Shown here piece by piece: positions 1 through 8,801 of a stretch of 64,000 nucleotides of DNA. Both the position numbers and the translations under genes were made by a program. Position 1 is the stretch's first letter. Each line of letters opens with the position of its first letter. This DNA is from Rubrivirga marina (GTDB lineage Bacteria; Bacteroidota; Rhodothermia; Rhodothermales; Rubricoccaceae), in NCBI RefSeq assembly GCF_002283365.1, contig NZ_MQWD01000001.1, positions 2,153,648 to 2,217,647 of the forward strand, given 5' to 3'. The notes under the pieces are model-generated. The model was not told the origin of the DNA. It saw only the letters and a program-made list of their open reading frames with translations, and did no database searches.

Positions 1-704
1 TTGGCCTGGTCGAGGCGCCGCTTGAGGAAGACCCGGTTGTCGGCCGCGCTGCTCGACTGGAACTCGATGTTCCGCTCGTTCAGCCGCGCGACGAAATAGT
101 TCGCCATCTGGGCGGCCGTCTCGGGGTCCTCGTCGAGGACGGAGATCCCGAGGTAGTCAAAATCGAGGGCGACCTCGAACTGGGCCCGGTCGGTGAGCTC
201 ACGGACGGCCGCGTCGAACGGGTGGTCTTCGTCCTGGAGTTCGTAGCGATCGACGAGGTCGAACCGCTCGACCACGGAGGCCATCGTGGAGGGGCTCGAC
301 AGGATGGCCATGTAGCGCGTGAACCCGGCGCCACCGCCGGACAGCAGCGCGGCGGCCGTCGGGGAGATGCTGCTCAGGGCGCTCGCCATGAGGCCGCCGC
401 CGCCGTCCTCGGGCATGAGCACGCGGGTCTCGGCGCGGTACCGGTTCGGGATCTGGAGCGAGATCGCGACCGAGGCGATCGCGGCCAGCACCGTCGCCCC
501 GACGATCCACCACCGGCGGCGGTAGAGGACGGAGCCGGCCCACCACAGCCGGGCCCGCGAGCGGTCGGTCGCCGCCGCACGAGCCTCGTCAAGTCGGTCG
601 GCGTCGAAGTAGTCGCCCCCATCGGGCGGGATCTCGCTGGCCCCGTCGCCGGCGGCGACGAGCCTCGAGGCGAGCACGGGGTCGGAATCGGACGGACGGG
701 CCAT
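1..704 (-). CDS. Wzz-type polysaccharide chain-length determinant / co-polymerase, 3' end off the window
   Basis: Reading the minus strand from an ATG at 704 gives 234 residues before the window edge. A cytoplasmic N-terminus is followed by a basic patch (YRRRWW) and one membrane helix at about residues 65-84. A periplasmic segment starting IPNRYRAETRVLMPED follows, the usual Wzz arrangement of TM1 then periplasmic domain. Residues 100-135 are Gly/Ala/Ser-rich, then comes the helical domain (SSPSTMASVVERFDLVDRY). Proteins of this family set O-antigen, capsule or exopolysaccharide chain length. The start is 5 bp downstream of the stop of the Wza-like export gene, so the two are almost certainly co-transcribed. 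I cannot see the C-terminus, so a fused Wzc-like tyrosine kinase domain cannot be excluded. Confidence 0.85.
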   Translation of the reverse strand, partial: MARPSDSDPVLASRLVAAGDGASEIPPDGGDYFDADRLDEARAAATDRSRARLWWAGSVLYRRRWWIVGATVLAAIASVAISLQIPNRYRAETRVLMPEDGGGGLMASALSSISPTAAALLSGGGAGFTRYMAILSSPSTMASVVERFDLVDRYELQDEDHPFDAAVRELTDRAQFEVALDFDYLGISVLDEDPETAAQMANYFVARLNERNIEFQSSSAADNRVFLKRRLDQA

Positions 705-709
705 GCCGG

Positions 710-2491
710 CTACTGCGCAGAGATGAAGTAGAGGATCGGGCTGATGATGGCGGCCAGCGCGGTGATGGTCTGGACCACGAACTGCCGGTTGGCCCGGGCC
801 GCCTCCTGGTCCGCCCGCTCCGCTTGGAGCCGGAGGTTCTCTTCCTGGAGCGCCAAGCCCTCAATGGAGGGCGAGTCCGAGGTGTTCGGCCGGTCGACGA
901 AGACGGCGTCGCCGGCCTCGACCGGCGTCTCGCGGCCGGCGGTGAACAGTCCCGTCCGCGCGTCGACGGTGTAGGTCGTGGTCGCGACCGGGCCCGGGCC
1001 GCCGGCGAGGTCGACGTAGTCGCCAGCGGTGAGGCCGGGCCGGAACGGGACGTAGCCCGGAGCCCCGACCTGCCCGAACACGCGGACGGCGCCGACGTCG
1101 TGGGGGACCACGAGCCGGTCGCCGTCGCGGAGGACGACGTCCCCGCCGCCCCGAAGGGCGGCGGGGACGTCGATGGAGAGCCGGGGGGTCGAGACGTATT
1201 CCTGGGCGTAGTAGCGGCGGCCGAAGAGGCCGAGCTCGCTGAGCTGCCCCGGCGCCGTGGCGGTCGAGTCGAAGGCGGAGACGGCCGCCGGGCGGTCGCC
1301 CTGAGGGGCCTGCGGGGACCGGAGCTGCTGGGCCCGCGCGGCCTCGGGCTCGGAGCGGACGGTGCGCTCGATGTACGCTCCCCGGACCAGCGCGTCGGGG
1401 GCGAGCCCGCCGGCGGCCTCGACGAGGTCGTCGAGGGTAGTCTCGCCCGATACGATGGGGTAGGCGCCTGGGAACGCGACGGCCCCGATGGCGCTGGCGT
1501 AGCCGGCCTGGGGCGCCGCGGCCACGACCGAGATCTGGTCCCGCGGGGCGAGGTCGAGGCGGGCCGCCTCGGCGAGGGGGACCTCGACGCTCTCCGTCTG
1601 GCTCCCCGCCCTCCGCGTCCGCCGGACGATGGCCCCGCTCCCCTCGAGGCCCAGGCCGCCCGCCACGGCGACGAGGGCCGCAGCGGTGTCGTCGGGCCGC
1701 CAGTCGTAGTACCCCGGACGCTCGACGTCCCCGCTCACGCTGATGCCCTCGCGGACCGGGTCGAACGTCGGGACGAACACGGCGTCGCCGTCGGCGAGCA
1801 TCGGGTTGTACTCGAGGTCGCCCGTCGTGTAGTACCGGTAGAGGTCGACGCGGCGCTCGGACCCGTCTCGGCCCGTCACGCGGACGTTCCGAAGCGCGAC
1901 GCGGCGTTCGACCTCGAACCGCGGCGGCGTCGCGTAGTCGGCCAATTCGAGCGGGTTGAGGCCGCCGGTGGTCTCGGCGATGGCGTCCTCGACCCGCCCG
2001 AGGGCCGTGACGATCTGGCGGCCGGGGAGGGGCACGGCGCCCGAGACGTAGACGGCGAACCGGCGGGGCACCGAGAGCGCCACGTCCGTCGGGACGTTGG
2101 CGTAGCGGCGGCGGAGGGCGGCGCGGGCCTCCGCGGCGACGGCGGCCAGCGTCCTCCCCGCGGCGTCGAACGTGCCGGCCTCGGGCACGACGAGGAGCCC
2201 GTCGGCCGTCACTACCGTCTCGGTCTGCCGCGGCGGGCTCGACACGGAGCCCCCGCCGACGGACACCGTGAACACGTCACCGGGCCCGACGACATACTCT
2301 CGCGGGTCCACCGGCCCCCCAAGGACGATCTCGTCCGTCGCGGACCGCGTCGCGCGAGCCGACGCGCTCAGCGCGGAGATCCGGGCCGACGACGTGGTGG
2401 GCGGGACGATCTGAGAGGCGACGTCAGGGCTCGCGAGGAGGCAGACGGCCGCGAGCACGGGCAGAGCGATCCCGCGGACGGGAAGAGGCAT
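710..2491 (-). CDS. Polysaccharide export protein, Wza-like with SLBB domains
   Basis: 593 aa. A signal peptide covers residues 1-26 (MPLPVRGIALPVLAAVCLL) and lacks an evident lipobox cysteine. The Poly_export domain starts around residue 66 (YVVGPGDVFTVSVGG). Repeated SLBB/ubiquitin-like segments follow, for example VSGDVERPGYYDWRP, VGAVAFPGAYPI and VFGQVGAPGYVPFRPG. A short charged coiled segment (LALQEENLRLQAERAD) then leads to a hydrophobic helix over the last 20 residues ending ILYFISAQ. It is much longer than E. coli Wza (379 aa), as is usual for multi-SLBB homologues. It should form the outer-membrane channel for exopolysaccharide and pairs with the downstream Wzz-like gene. ATG at 2491; a possible -10 (GTACCTTC, minus strand 2538-2531) lies about 40 bp upstream. 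Confidence 0.88.
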   Translation of the reverse strand: MPLPVRGIALPVLAAVCLLASPDVASQIVPPTTSSARISALSASARATRSATDEIVLGGPVDPREYVVGPGDVFTVSVGGGSVSSPPRQTETVVTADGLLVVPEAGTFDAAGRTLAAVAAEARAALRRRYANVPTDVALSVPRRFAVYVSGAVPLPGRQIVTALGRVEDAIAETTGGLNPLELADYATPPRFEVERRVALRNVRVTGRDGSERRVDLYRYYTTGDLEYNPMLADGDAVFVPTFDPVREGISVSGDVERPGYYDWRPDDTAAALVAVAGGLGLEGSGAIVRRTRRAGSQTESVEVPLAEAARLDLAPRDQISVVAAAPQAGYASAIGAVAFPGAYPIVSGETTLDDLVEAAGGLAPDALVRGAYIERTVRSEPEAARAQQLRSPQAPQGDRPAAVSAFDSTATAPGQLSELGLFGRRYYAQEYVSTPRLSIDVPAALRGGGDVVLRDGDRLVVPHDVGAVRVFGQVGAPGYVPFRPGLTAGDYVDLAGGPGPVATTTYTVDARTGLFTAGRETPVEAGDAVFVDRPNTSDSPSIEGLALQEENLRLQAERADQEAARANRQFVVQTITALAAIISPILYFISAQ

Positions 2492-2619
2492 GGGGGCGCC
2501 GGGAGGAGAGCAGGCGTAGCAACCGTGGCCGAAGGTACGGTCCGATCTGAGAAGGCCGGTGGGATTCGGCCGGACCTCCGGGCCTCGGACGGGGTCAAAA
2601 CGAGGCCCTTCCCCCGGCC

Positions 2620-3480
2620 GTGCCCGTGCCCGCTCGTCTCGCCCCCGCCAAGGTCAACCTCGGCCTCTATGTCCTCCGCCGCCGCCCCGACGGCTACCAC
2701 GACCTCTCCACGGTCTTCCTGCCCCTGGGTTGGGCCGACCGGCTCTCGGGCCGGCGGGCCGACGAACTCGTCCTCACGACGACGGACCCGGGGCTCCCGA
2801 CCGACGGGTCGAACCTCGTCGTCCGCGCGGCCCTGGCGCTCCGCCAGTGGGCCGGCAATCCGGCGCTCGGCGCCGCGCTCCACTTGGAGAAGCGTGTGCC
2901 CTACGGCGCCGGGCTAGGGGGCGGCTCGTCCGATGCCGCTGCCGCGCTCCGCCTCCTCACCGGCCTCTGGTCCCTCGACGTCCCCGAGGCCGACCTCCAC
3001 GCCCTCGCCCTCGGCCTCGGATCTGACGTCCCGTTCTTCCTCGACGGCGTGCCCGCTTACGGGACGGGGCGCGGCGAGCACCTTGATCCGCTCCTCGACC
3101 CCGACGGGCAGCCGTACCGCTGTCCCTTCTGGCTCGTCGTCGCCGTCCCCGACATCCACGTGTCGACGGCCGAGGCGTTCGCGAGCATCACGCCCGACGA
3201 TGGCTCCCGGCCCGACCTCGCCGCGGCGGTGGTCTCGAACGACCTCGTCCGGTGGCGGGCCGAGGTGACCAACGACTTCCAGGGACCGGTCGAGGCCACG
3301 CACCCCGAGATCCGAGCGGCCCGCGAGGCCCTCCTCGACGCGGGGGCCGGGCACGCCGTCCTGTCAGGGACCGGCGCCGCGGTCGTCGGCGTGTTCGAGG
3401 CGGAGGACACAGCGGTCGAGGCGGCCGAGGCCCTGCCGGCGACGTGCCGGGTGTGGACCGAGCTGCCGGAGGGGGAGTAG
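2620..3480 (+). CDS. ispE: 4-diphosphocytidyl-2-C-methyl-D-erythritol kinase
   Basis: 286 aa, close to the usual 280-300. GHMP kinase fold. The N-terminus LAPAKVNLGLYVLRRRPDGYH carries the conserved Lys/Asn and the D-G-Y/F-H signature. The ATP-binding motif PYGAGLGGGSSDAAAAL lies near residue 93, and the C-terminal LSGTGAAVVG motif is present. It phosphorylates CDP-methylerythritol in the non-mevalonate (MEP) isoprenoid pathway; ispG of the same pathway is 22 kb away. The start is taken as GTG at 2620 (a second in-frame GTG is two codons later). It diverges from the wza-like gene and converges on sbcD, with a palindromic element between the two stops. Confidence 0.95.
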   Translation: MPVPARLAPAKVNLGLYVLRRRPDGYHDLSTVFLPLGWADRLSGRRADELVLTTTDPGLPTDGSNLVVRAALALRQWAGNPALGAALHLEKRVPYGAGLGGGSSDAAAALRLLTGLWSLDVPEADLHALALGLGSDVPFFLDGVPAYGTGRGEHLDPLLDPDGQPYRCPFWLVVAVPDIHVSTAEAFASITPDDGSRPDLAAAVVSNDLVRWRAEVTNDFQGPVEATHPEIRAAREALLDAGAGHAVLSGTGAAVVGVFEAEDTAVEAAEALPATCRVWTELPEGE

Positions 3481-3491
3481 GCCGGCCCTCT

Positions 3492-3511
3492 CCGCCTCGA
3501 CGCCGAGGCGG
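3492..3511. repeat. Palindromic intergenic element, copy 1 (ispE/sbcD convergent junction)
   Basis: CCGCCTCGACGCCGAGGCGG, one mismatch from a perfect 20-bp palindrome. It lies between the stop codons of two convergent genes, so it probably acts as a bidirectional terminator or mRNA 3'-end stabiliser. It belongs to the dispersed family listed in the findings. Confidence 0.75.
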
Positions 3512-3527
3512 GCGCGCCCGGCGGGCA

Positions 3528-4796
3528 CTACCGCGCCGCGTCCACCTCGCGCTCGATCTCGAGCGCCGCGGCCACGAGGTCGTCCTTGATCTTTTCGAGG
3601 TTCTCATGCTGGTCGACGTAGCGCTCGACGGCCTCTTTGAGCGACGTGTCCTTGCGGACGACCGTCCGCCGCTGGCGCTCGACGCCGTCGAGCTCGCGCT
3701 CGACCGCCGCGACCGTGTCGGCCTCGGCGAGCGCGTCGCGGATGGCGGCCTCGTCGACCGGCGGCTGCTCCTCGCCCACGCGGTACCGCACCCGGACGAC
3801 CGCGTCGGCCACGTCGTGCCGCGCGATCTCTGCGAGGACGGCTGCCGTGGGGTCCTCGGCCTCGGTCGCGTCGACGGCGATGGGCACGAAGCGGCGGGCC
3901 GGCGTCGCGACGAACTCGAATGCCGTTCGCCTTCCCGGCTCGCCCTCGGGGTTGATCTCGACGAGGACGAACCCCTTGTCGGCGTCGTGCTCCTTGAACG
4001 AGATCCGCTCGATCGACGACGAGTAGACGACGGGCGGGCCCTCGCCGCGCGCGAACGCCTCTGCGTTCCGGTCCTGGAACCGGTGGATGTGCCCGAGCGC
4101 CACGTAGTCGACGCCCGGCTGCGCCAGCTGGGCAACGGTGAACGTCGGCTCGTGAGCGATGAGGCTGGCCCGCTCGCTCCCGCTGAGCTCCGAGCCCTGG
4201 ACCGTGAGGTGCGCCGCGACGAGGAGCGGGACCGCCGGGTCGGCCTCGGCCGCGCAGCGCTGGACGAACGCCGTGTAGTAGTCCTCGACGAGCTGGCGGA
4301 TCTCGTGGGGCGTCTTGCCGCGGTACTCGTCGCGCGCCAGGATTTTCGAGCGGATGGGCCAGGGGAGCGCGACCAACTGGAGCGGCCCGCTCTTGGTCTG
4401 GATCGGCCCGCCCGGCTGGCCCTCGGCCCGGAACGTCGGCTGGGCGAACACCTCGACCGTCCCGTCGAGCACGCCGAAGATGTCGACCGACGACGCCTTC
4501 CCGAAGCTGACCGGGTGGTCGTGGTTGCCCACGACCATGGCGACGGGGATGCCCGCCTCGAGCACGGGCCGGAGCGCCTCGGCGAACTGGCGCTGCTGCG
4601 TCGGCGTGGGGTCGGCCGTCCGGTAGGCGTCGCCCGCGAACAGGAACAGGTCGACGTCCTCGTCGAGCGCGCGCTGCACGACGACGTCGAAGCAGCGGCG
4701 GAAGTCGAGGAGCCGCGTGTTGAGGCCCGTCGCCGGGTCGAGCCGCCCGTGCGTCTCGTACCCGAGGTGGACGTCGGCGCAGTGGAGGATCTTCAT
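3528..4796 (-). CDS. sbcD: DNA repair nuclease subunit, SbcD/Mre11-type metallophosphoesterase
   Basis: 422 aa. The N-terminus MKILHCADVHLGYETHGR carries the DxH metal motif, followed by GDAYRTADPT, VGNHDHP, AAHLTVQG and GHIHRFQ, which are the calcineurin-like metal sites in the expected order of Mre11/SbcD. The C-terminal 120 residues form the capping region with a charged helical tail. It should act with an SbcC-type ATPase to process DNA ends and hairpins. No sbcC is visible in this window, where the two are usually adjacent. A -10-like TAGTCTTG ends only four bases before the ATG, which suggests a leaderless or nearly leaderless mRNA. Confidence 0.85.
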   Translation of the reverse strand: MKILHCADVHLGYETHGRLDPATGLNTRLLDFRRCFDVVVQRALDEDVDLFLFAGDAYRTADPTPTQQRQFAEALRPVLEAGIPVAMVVGNHDHPVSFGKASSVDIFGVLDGTVEVFAQPTFRAEGQPGGPIQTKSGPLQLVALPWPIRSKILARDEYRGKTPHEIRQLVEDYYTAFVQRCAAEADPAVPLLVAAHLTVQGSELSGSERASLIAHEPTFTVAQLAQPGVDYVALGHIHRFQDRNAEAFARGEGPPVVYSSSIERISFKEHDADKGFVLVEINPEGEPGRRTAFEFVATPARRFVPIAVDATEAEDPTAAVLAEIARHDVADAVVRVRYRVGEEQPPVDEAAIRDALAEADTVAAVERELDGVERQRRTVVRKDTSLKEAVERYVDQHENLEKIKDDLVAAALEIEREVDAAR

Positions 4797-4800
4797 GCCC

Positions 4801-4809
4801 CAAGACTAC
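4801..4809 (-). promoter_or_regulatory. Putative -10 element of sbcD, leaderless arrangement
   Basis: On the minus strand the sequence GTAGTCTTGGGGCATG places a TAGTCTTG element 4 nt upstream of the start codon. The same GTAG-YTTGGG motif occurs upstream of several other genes here. No -35 box could be defined, so the call rests on recurrence of the motif. Confidence 0.4.
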
Positions 4810-4933
4810 GACGACGGGGGGGCCAGCCTCGCGGGTGCCGCCGGCTTGGCGCGGAGGCTCCCACTCGTCGCGGGGGACCCCTCCGCCTACGGGCCGAGGA
4901 CTCCTATCGACTTGGTCGCTGCGGTTCTCGTGC

Positions 4934-4967
4934 GCTCCTGGCGTCGGCCTGTGCGGACGCCAGGAGC
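4934..4967 (-). terminator. Stem-loop after the modular secreted protein gene
   Basis: A perfect 12-bp stem (GCTCCTGGCGTC / GACGCCAGGAGC) with a 10-nt loop lies 15 bp beyond the stop codon of the large minus-strand gene that ends at 4982. There is no clear T tract after it, so it could be an mRNA-stabilising hairpin rather than an intrinsic terminator. Confidence 0.6.
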
Positions 4968-4981
4968 AGATCCCTCTCGCG

Positions 4982-7900
4982 CTATCGGACGAGAGCCATT
5001 CGCATCGACCGGGCGAACGGGCCGGCCTCCAAGCGACACACGTACACTCCCGTCGCCAGCCCCGCCGGATCGAACGACGCCTCGTGCCACCCGGCCGGCT
5101 GGGCCTCGTCGACCAGGACGGCCACCCGTCGGCCCAGCGCGTCGAAGACCGTGAGCCGAACGGCGGCGTCCTCGGGGAGCGCGTAGCGCAGGATCGTCCG
5201 CGACCGGAACGGGTTCGGCCGGTTCGGCTCGAGCACGTACTCCTCGGGGAGCGCCGCCGCGGCGAGCGACCCGCTCGGGCCCTGGGCTACGAGCGGCGAC
5301 GGTGGGGCCGCGTAGATCGGACCGGCCTTCAGCGCGGCGTACCCGACCACCTCCGCCCCGTGCGACGTCTCGGCATCGGCCGACTGCTCCTCCTCGACCC
5401 GGACCTCGATCCCGCTCGGGCTCAACGACAGGGCGCGGAGCGCGGAGGGGTCGGCTCCGTTCGTCGTCTGCATCGTGGCCACGACGACTGGAGCCGTGGC
5501 GAACGGGGCCCCGAACGAGATCGCGCCGGCCGTGTTGGTCACGCGGTTGGTCGTCCGGTTCACCTCGAGCTCCCCGGCGGTGCCCCCCGGCGTGACGGCC
5601 ACGTACGCCAGCGTCTCCTGGCCGAAGCCTGGGATGGACTCCTGGGCCTGGAGCCTCGCTTGGAACGAGGTCGTCCCCACGTTCCGGAGCCGGACGGTCG
5701 CCGCCTGCGGGGCCGTGGCCGTCACCACTTGGGTGAGGACGACGGGCGCTGCGGCGAATGGCGCTGAGAGCGAAACCACCTGGAAGCCCCCATGGGCCAC
5801 TGCGGTACCGGCTTCGAGCAGTTGCCCGCCGGCCAGCGTGTGGACGCCCCGCTCAACGACGAGGTAGGGGACCGTCTCCGTCCCGTGGACCCCATCGAGG
5901 TAGTCCCACTCGTCGAGTTGGAACTCGAACCCGGTCCCCGTCACGTTCCGGACCCGGATTGTCAGGGGCGCCGGGTCGGAATAGGAGGGGGGGGCCATGA
6001 TGACGATGGGGTCCGAGAACGAGCGCTGAAGGAGCACCGTATTCCACGCGCTGCCGCTCGCCTGCGACACGGTCACGGAGCCCGCCTCGGCGATCGGGGG
6101 GGCGTTGCCAGAGCTGCGAGGGCTCTCCGCAGGTCCCGTCCCCGTCGGCGTGTACGATGCGTCTGTCGTGAGGAGGAGCCGGTCGAGGACGAGTCCGTCC
6201 TCCCGCATCCACACGCTGATGACATGCTCGCCCGCCGAGCCGACCGTGAGGGTCGCCCGCGAGTTCTGGTCCATCGTCCTGTTCGCCCACGAGAACCCGT
6301 TCCGGACGGTCGAGACCAAGCGGTCGGCCGAGGCCGGGCCCGTCCCGTCGATCCCGGCGTGGAACGAGTCGTCGGCGTCGGAGCCGGCGAGGACGCGGCC
6401 CCACACGTAGTACGTCCCCGGCGTCGAGAACTGGGCGCGGAACCGGAGCTCGGGGGCCGTGTCGACGAACCCGGCGTTGATGTTGGCCCCCGTGTTCGGG
6501 AGCGCCCCGAGGGCCGTCCCGACGGCGCCCGAGGCCGGGGTGGCCGTCCACGACTGGCCCCCGCGGGCGACCGACTCGTTGGCGTTCTCGGCCTCGGCGA
6601 CGACGAGCCCTCCCGACTCGAGGAAGGGGCCAGAGCCCGACGGCGTCGGGGCCGTGGCCGTGACGGACTGGGAGGCCGTCCCGGTCGCCCCCTGGTCGTC
6701 GGTCACGGTGAGGGTGGCCGTGTACGTCCCGGCCGCCGCGTACGTGTGGGCGGTCGTCGCCCCGGTCCCCGTCGTCCCGTCCCCGAACGCCCACGCGTAC
6801 GAGGCGATCGTCCCAGCGCTGTCGGTCGACCCCGACCCGTCGAACGTGAACGCGAGCGGGTTCGACGGGCTCGCCGTCGCCGTGAACGAGGCGACCGGCG
6901 GCTGGTTGGCCGCCCCGGAGATGACCTCGATGGCGGAGAGCATCGGGTTGTCCTTCGACGCGAGGAACGACACGTTCAGGACGTTCCCCGTGACCGTCGT
7001 CTGGAACGTCTTGACGAGGGCCGCCCGGACCCCGACCTCGGCGAAGATGTCGAGGTCCGTCAGGACCCGCTGGCCCTCCATCGTCACCGAGAACACGCGC
7101 TTCCCGACCGTCGCCGCCGGGGCCCCGCAGCTCCCCCAGTAGATCTCGGCGAAGTGAAGCCTCACCGTGTACGCCCCGTTCGGGACCGGGACGTTCAGGG
7201 CGAACGCCTTCGGGGCGCTCCCCGTGACCGGCTCGAGCTCCGTCCGGTAGAGGTCGTCGTCGGTCGTCCCGGCGATGTCGCCGAGGTCGCACGTCGGCGT
7301 GTAGCCCTGGCCGTTCGTCGTGAACCGGCTCGACTCGTACGCCACGCCACCCGTCGTCACGGCCGGGCCGCCGGCGTTGAGCCGGGCCGGGACCGTGGCG
7401 GCGACGGGGTCGGCCGGGGTCACGTTCGAGACGAGGTAGACGTTGTCGTTGAAGTCGTAGTTGATCCCGGCGAAGTCCATCCCCATGAGGTACGCGTTGG
7501 GGATGGGGGCGCCGCTCGGGTCCTTGGCCGGCCAGAACCGGACGTGGTGCCCGCACGTCCCGGCCCCGCTGGAGCAGTCGTCGGGCGTCGGGTCGTTCCG
7601 GTACGGGTCGCTCCACTCGGCCCCGCTTACGCGGAACCCGAAGACGGCCCCCGGGCTTGGGTCGAAGCTGCCCGCGGCCAGGTCTGTGGTGCTCATGTTG
7701 ATGCGGGGGAGCACGGTCTGGCCGTCAGCCGGTCTATGGCGGAAGATGAGGTTAGCCGACGACGACCCCCGGACGAACCAGTAGATTGGGTCGCCGGTCG
7801 TGCAGCACCCGTGGTACGCCGCGAGTTGACGGACCGTGATCGGCTGGGCCGAGTCCGCGGCCCGCCAGTACGACGAGAGGACCTCGTCGCCGACCCGCTC

Positions 7901-8482
7901 GACCCGGCCCCGGTTGTTGATCGACTGGCCGGAGAGGAGGACCTTCGTCTTGTACCCGAAGAGCTGCTCGACGAGCTGGACGAGGCTTGGCTCCTTGTTG
8001 TTCTCGGACACGCTCTGCCAGTACCCCCGGAGCGTGACGGCCGCGCTCGGTCGGGCCGGGTCGTTCGATCCGACCGTGAGCGCGCCGGAGTGGGTCCCCC
8101 GCGTCCCGTTGTTCAGCGTCCCCGTCTCGGCGATGAGCCGGACGGCGAGGTCCGCCGTGCCCCCGGCCGGGACCGAGAAAGGGAGGGCCGGGGGGGCGAC
8201 GAGCTCGAACGGGCCGGCGAGCGTGAGGGCCGAGACGGTGAGGGCGGCGGTCCCCTCGTTCCGGAGCCGGACGCGGGCGACGTCATGGACGCCGTTGGCC
8301 TCGGGCGGGGCGGCGAGCGTTCCGATCCGGCTCATGACGAGGCGGTCGGGGAAGGGGGCCCCGTCGAGGTTCTCGAACCGGATCACCGGCGACTGCGCGA
8401 GCGCCGTCGAGGCCGTGAGAAGCGCCGCGAAAGTGGCAGCGAAAAGGGCAAGAGCCCTCGGGAGGTGGCCTGAGAGGACCAT
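4982..8482 (-). CDS. Large modular secreted protein: malectin, PKD and T9SS sorting domain
   Basis: 1166 aa from ATG 8482, chosen because a signal peptide follows directly (MVLSGHLPRALALFAATFAA, ending ALAQ); an in-frame upstream extension has no signal-like sequence. In order: an Ig-like anchor-type domain (about 57-150), a middle region rich in Trp and Cys, a malectin-like carbohydrate-binding domain (about 386-520, VRLHFAEIYWGSCG), a PKD domain (about 529-607, YAWAFGDGTT), a further carbohydrate-binding-like domain (about 610-777), and three tandem beta repeats of about 100 residues marked by FSDPIVI / FAAAPVVL / FATAPVVV. The T9SS type A sorting domain comes last (PNRPNPFRSRTILRY). It is probably a cell-surface carbohydrate-binding protein; no catalytic motif was recognised. 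Confidence 0.8.
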   Translation of the reverse strand: MVLSGHLPRALALFAATFAALLTASTALAQSPVIRFENLDGAPFPDRLVMSRIGTLAAPPEANGVHDVARVRLRNEGTAALTVSALTLAGPFELVAPPALPFSVPAGGTADLAVRLIAETGTLNNGTRGTHSGALTVGSNDPARPSAAVTLRGYWQSVSENNKEPSLVQLVEQLFGYKTKVLLSGQSINNRGRVERVGDEVLSSYWRAADSAQPITVRQLAAYHGCCTTGDPIYWFVRGSSSANLIFRHRPADGQTVLPRINMSTTDLAAGSFDPSPGAVFGFRVSGAEWSDPYRNDPTPDDCSSGAGTCGHHVRFWPAKDPSGAPIPNAYLMGMDFAGINYDFNDNVYLVSNVTPADPVAATVPARLNAGGPAVTTGGVAYESSRFTTNGQGYTPTCDLGDIAGTTDDDLYRTELEPVTGSAPKAFALNVPVPNGAYTVRLHFAEIYWGSCGAPAATVGKRVFSVTMEGQRVLTDLDIFAEVGVRAALVKTFQTTVTGNVLNVSFLASKDNPMLSAIEVISGAANQPPVASFTATASPSNPLAFTFDGSGSTDSAGTIASYAWAFGDGTTGTGATTAHTYAAAGTYTATLTVTDDQGATGTASQSVTATAPTPSGSGPFLESGGLVVAEAENANESVARGGQSWTATPASGAVGTALGALPNTGANINAGFVDTAPELRFRAQFSTPGTYYVWGRVLAGSDADDSFHAGIDGTGPASADRLVSTVRNGFSWANRTMDQNSRATLTVGSAGEHVISVWMREDGLVLDRLLLTTDASYTPTGTGPAESPRSSGNAPPIAEAGSVTVSQASGSAWNTVLLQRSFSDPIVIMAPPSYSDPAPLTIRVRNVTGTGFEFQLDEWDYLDGVHGTETVPYLVVERGVHTLAGGQLLEAGTAVAHGGFQVVSLSAPFAAAPVVLTQVVTATAPQAATVRLRNVGTTSFQARLQAQESIPGFGQETLAYVAVTPGGTAGELEVNRTTNRVTNTAGAISFGAPFATAPVVVATMQTTNGADPSALRALSLSPSGIEVRVEEEQSADAETSHGAEVVGYAALKAGPIYAAPPSPLVAQGPSGSLAAAALPEEYVLEPNRPNPFRSRTILRYALPEDAAVRLTVFDALGRRVAVLVDEAQPAGWHEASFDPAGLATGVYVCRLEAGPFARSMRMALVR

Positions 8483-8801
8483 TGCCGTAGGCCGCAGATA
8501 GGAGCGGCAAAACCGGTGGTGGGAGGGCCGCCGTGCGGGGCCCGACACGGTCGTCGAGGGTCCACGGGCTCCGGGGCGATACCGGTTCTCGTACCAGCGG
8601 GTCGGCGGTGCAGAGGGGCGGGCGCTCGGCCCACACATATTCTGACGGAACCGACTCCCGGAGCCGCCTGGGACCGTCGTTCACCCGCCTCGAGGCTCTC
8701 CGTGACCTCACCTCAAGGGAGCGGAGAAAGGGCCAGCGGCCGGTGTCTCCCCGGTCTTAGGGGGAGGCACCGGCCGCGAGCGGGCGCAAGCGAACGGGGG
8801 G
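8483..8801. other. 319-bp intergenic stretch between PBP1A and the modular secreted protein
   Basis: No convincing gene. It holds the terminator-like hairpin of the PBP1A gene (8736-8777). Close to the next minus-strand start it carries TATCTGCG (8500-8493), which could be the -10 of the secreted-protein gene. Confidence 0.6.
8736..8777 (-). terminator. Long hairpin terminator downstream of PBP1A
   Basis: A 17-bp stem (GCGGCCGGTGTCTCCCC with GGGGAGGCACCGGCCGC, one G-T wobble) and an 8-nt loop, 25 bp after the PBP1A stop. The minus-strand sequence that follows is pyrimidine-rich (CTGGCCCTTTCTCC). This is good evidence for transcription termination. Confidence 0.75.
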
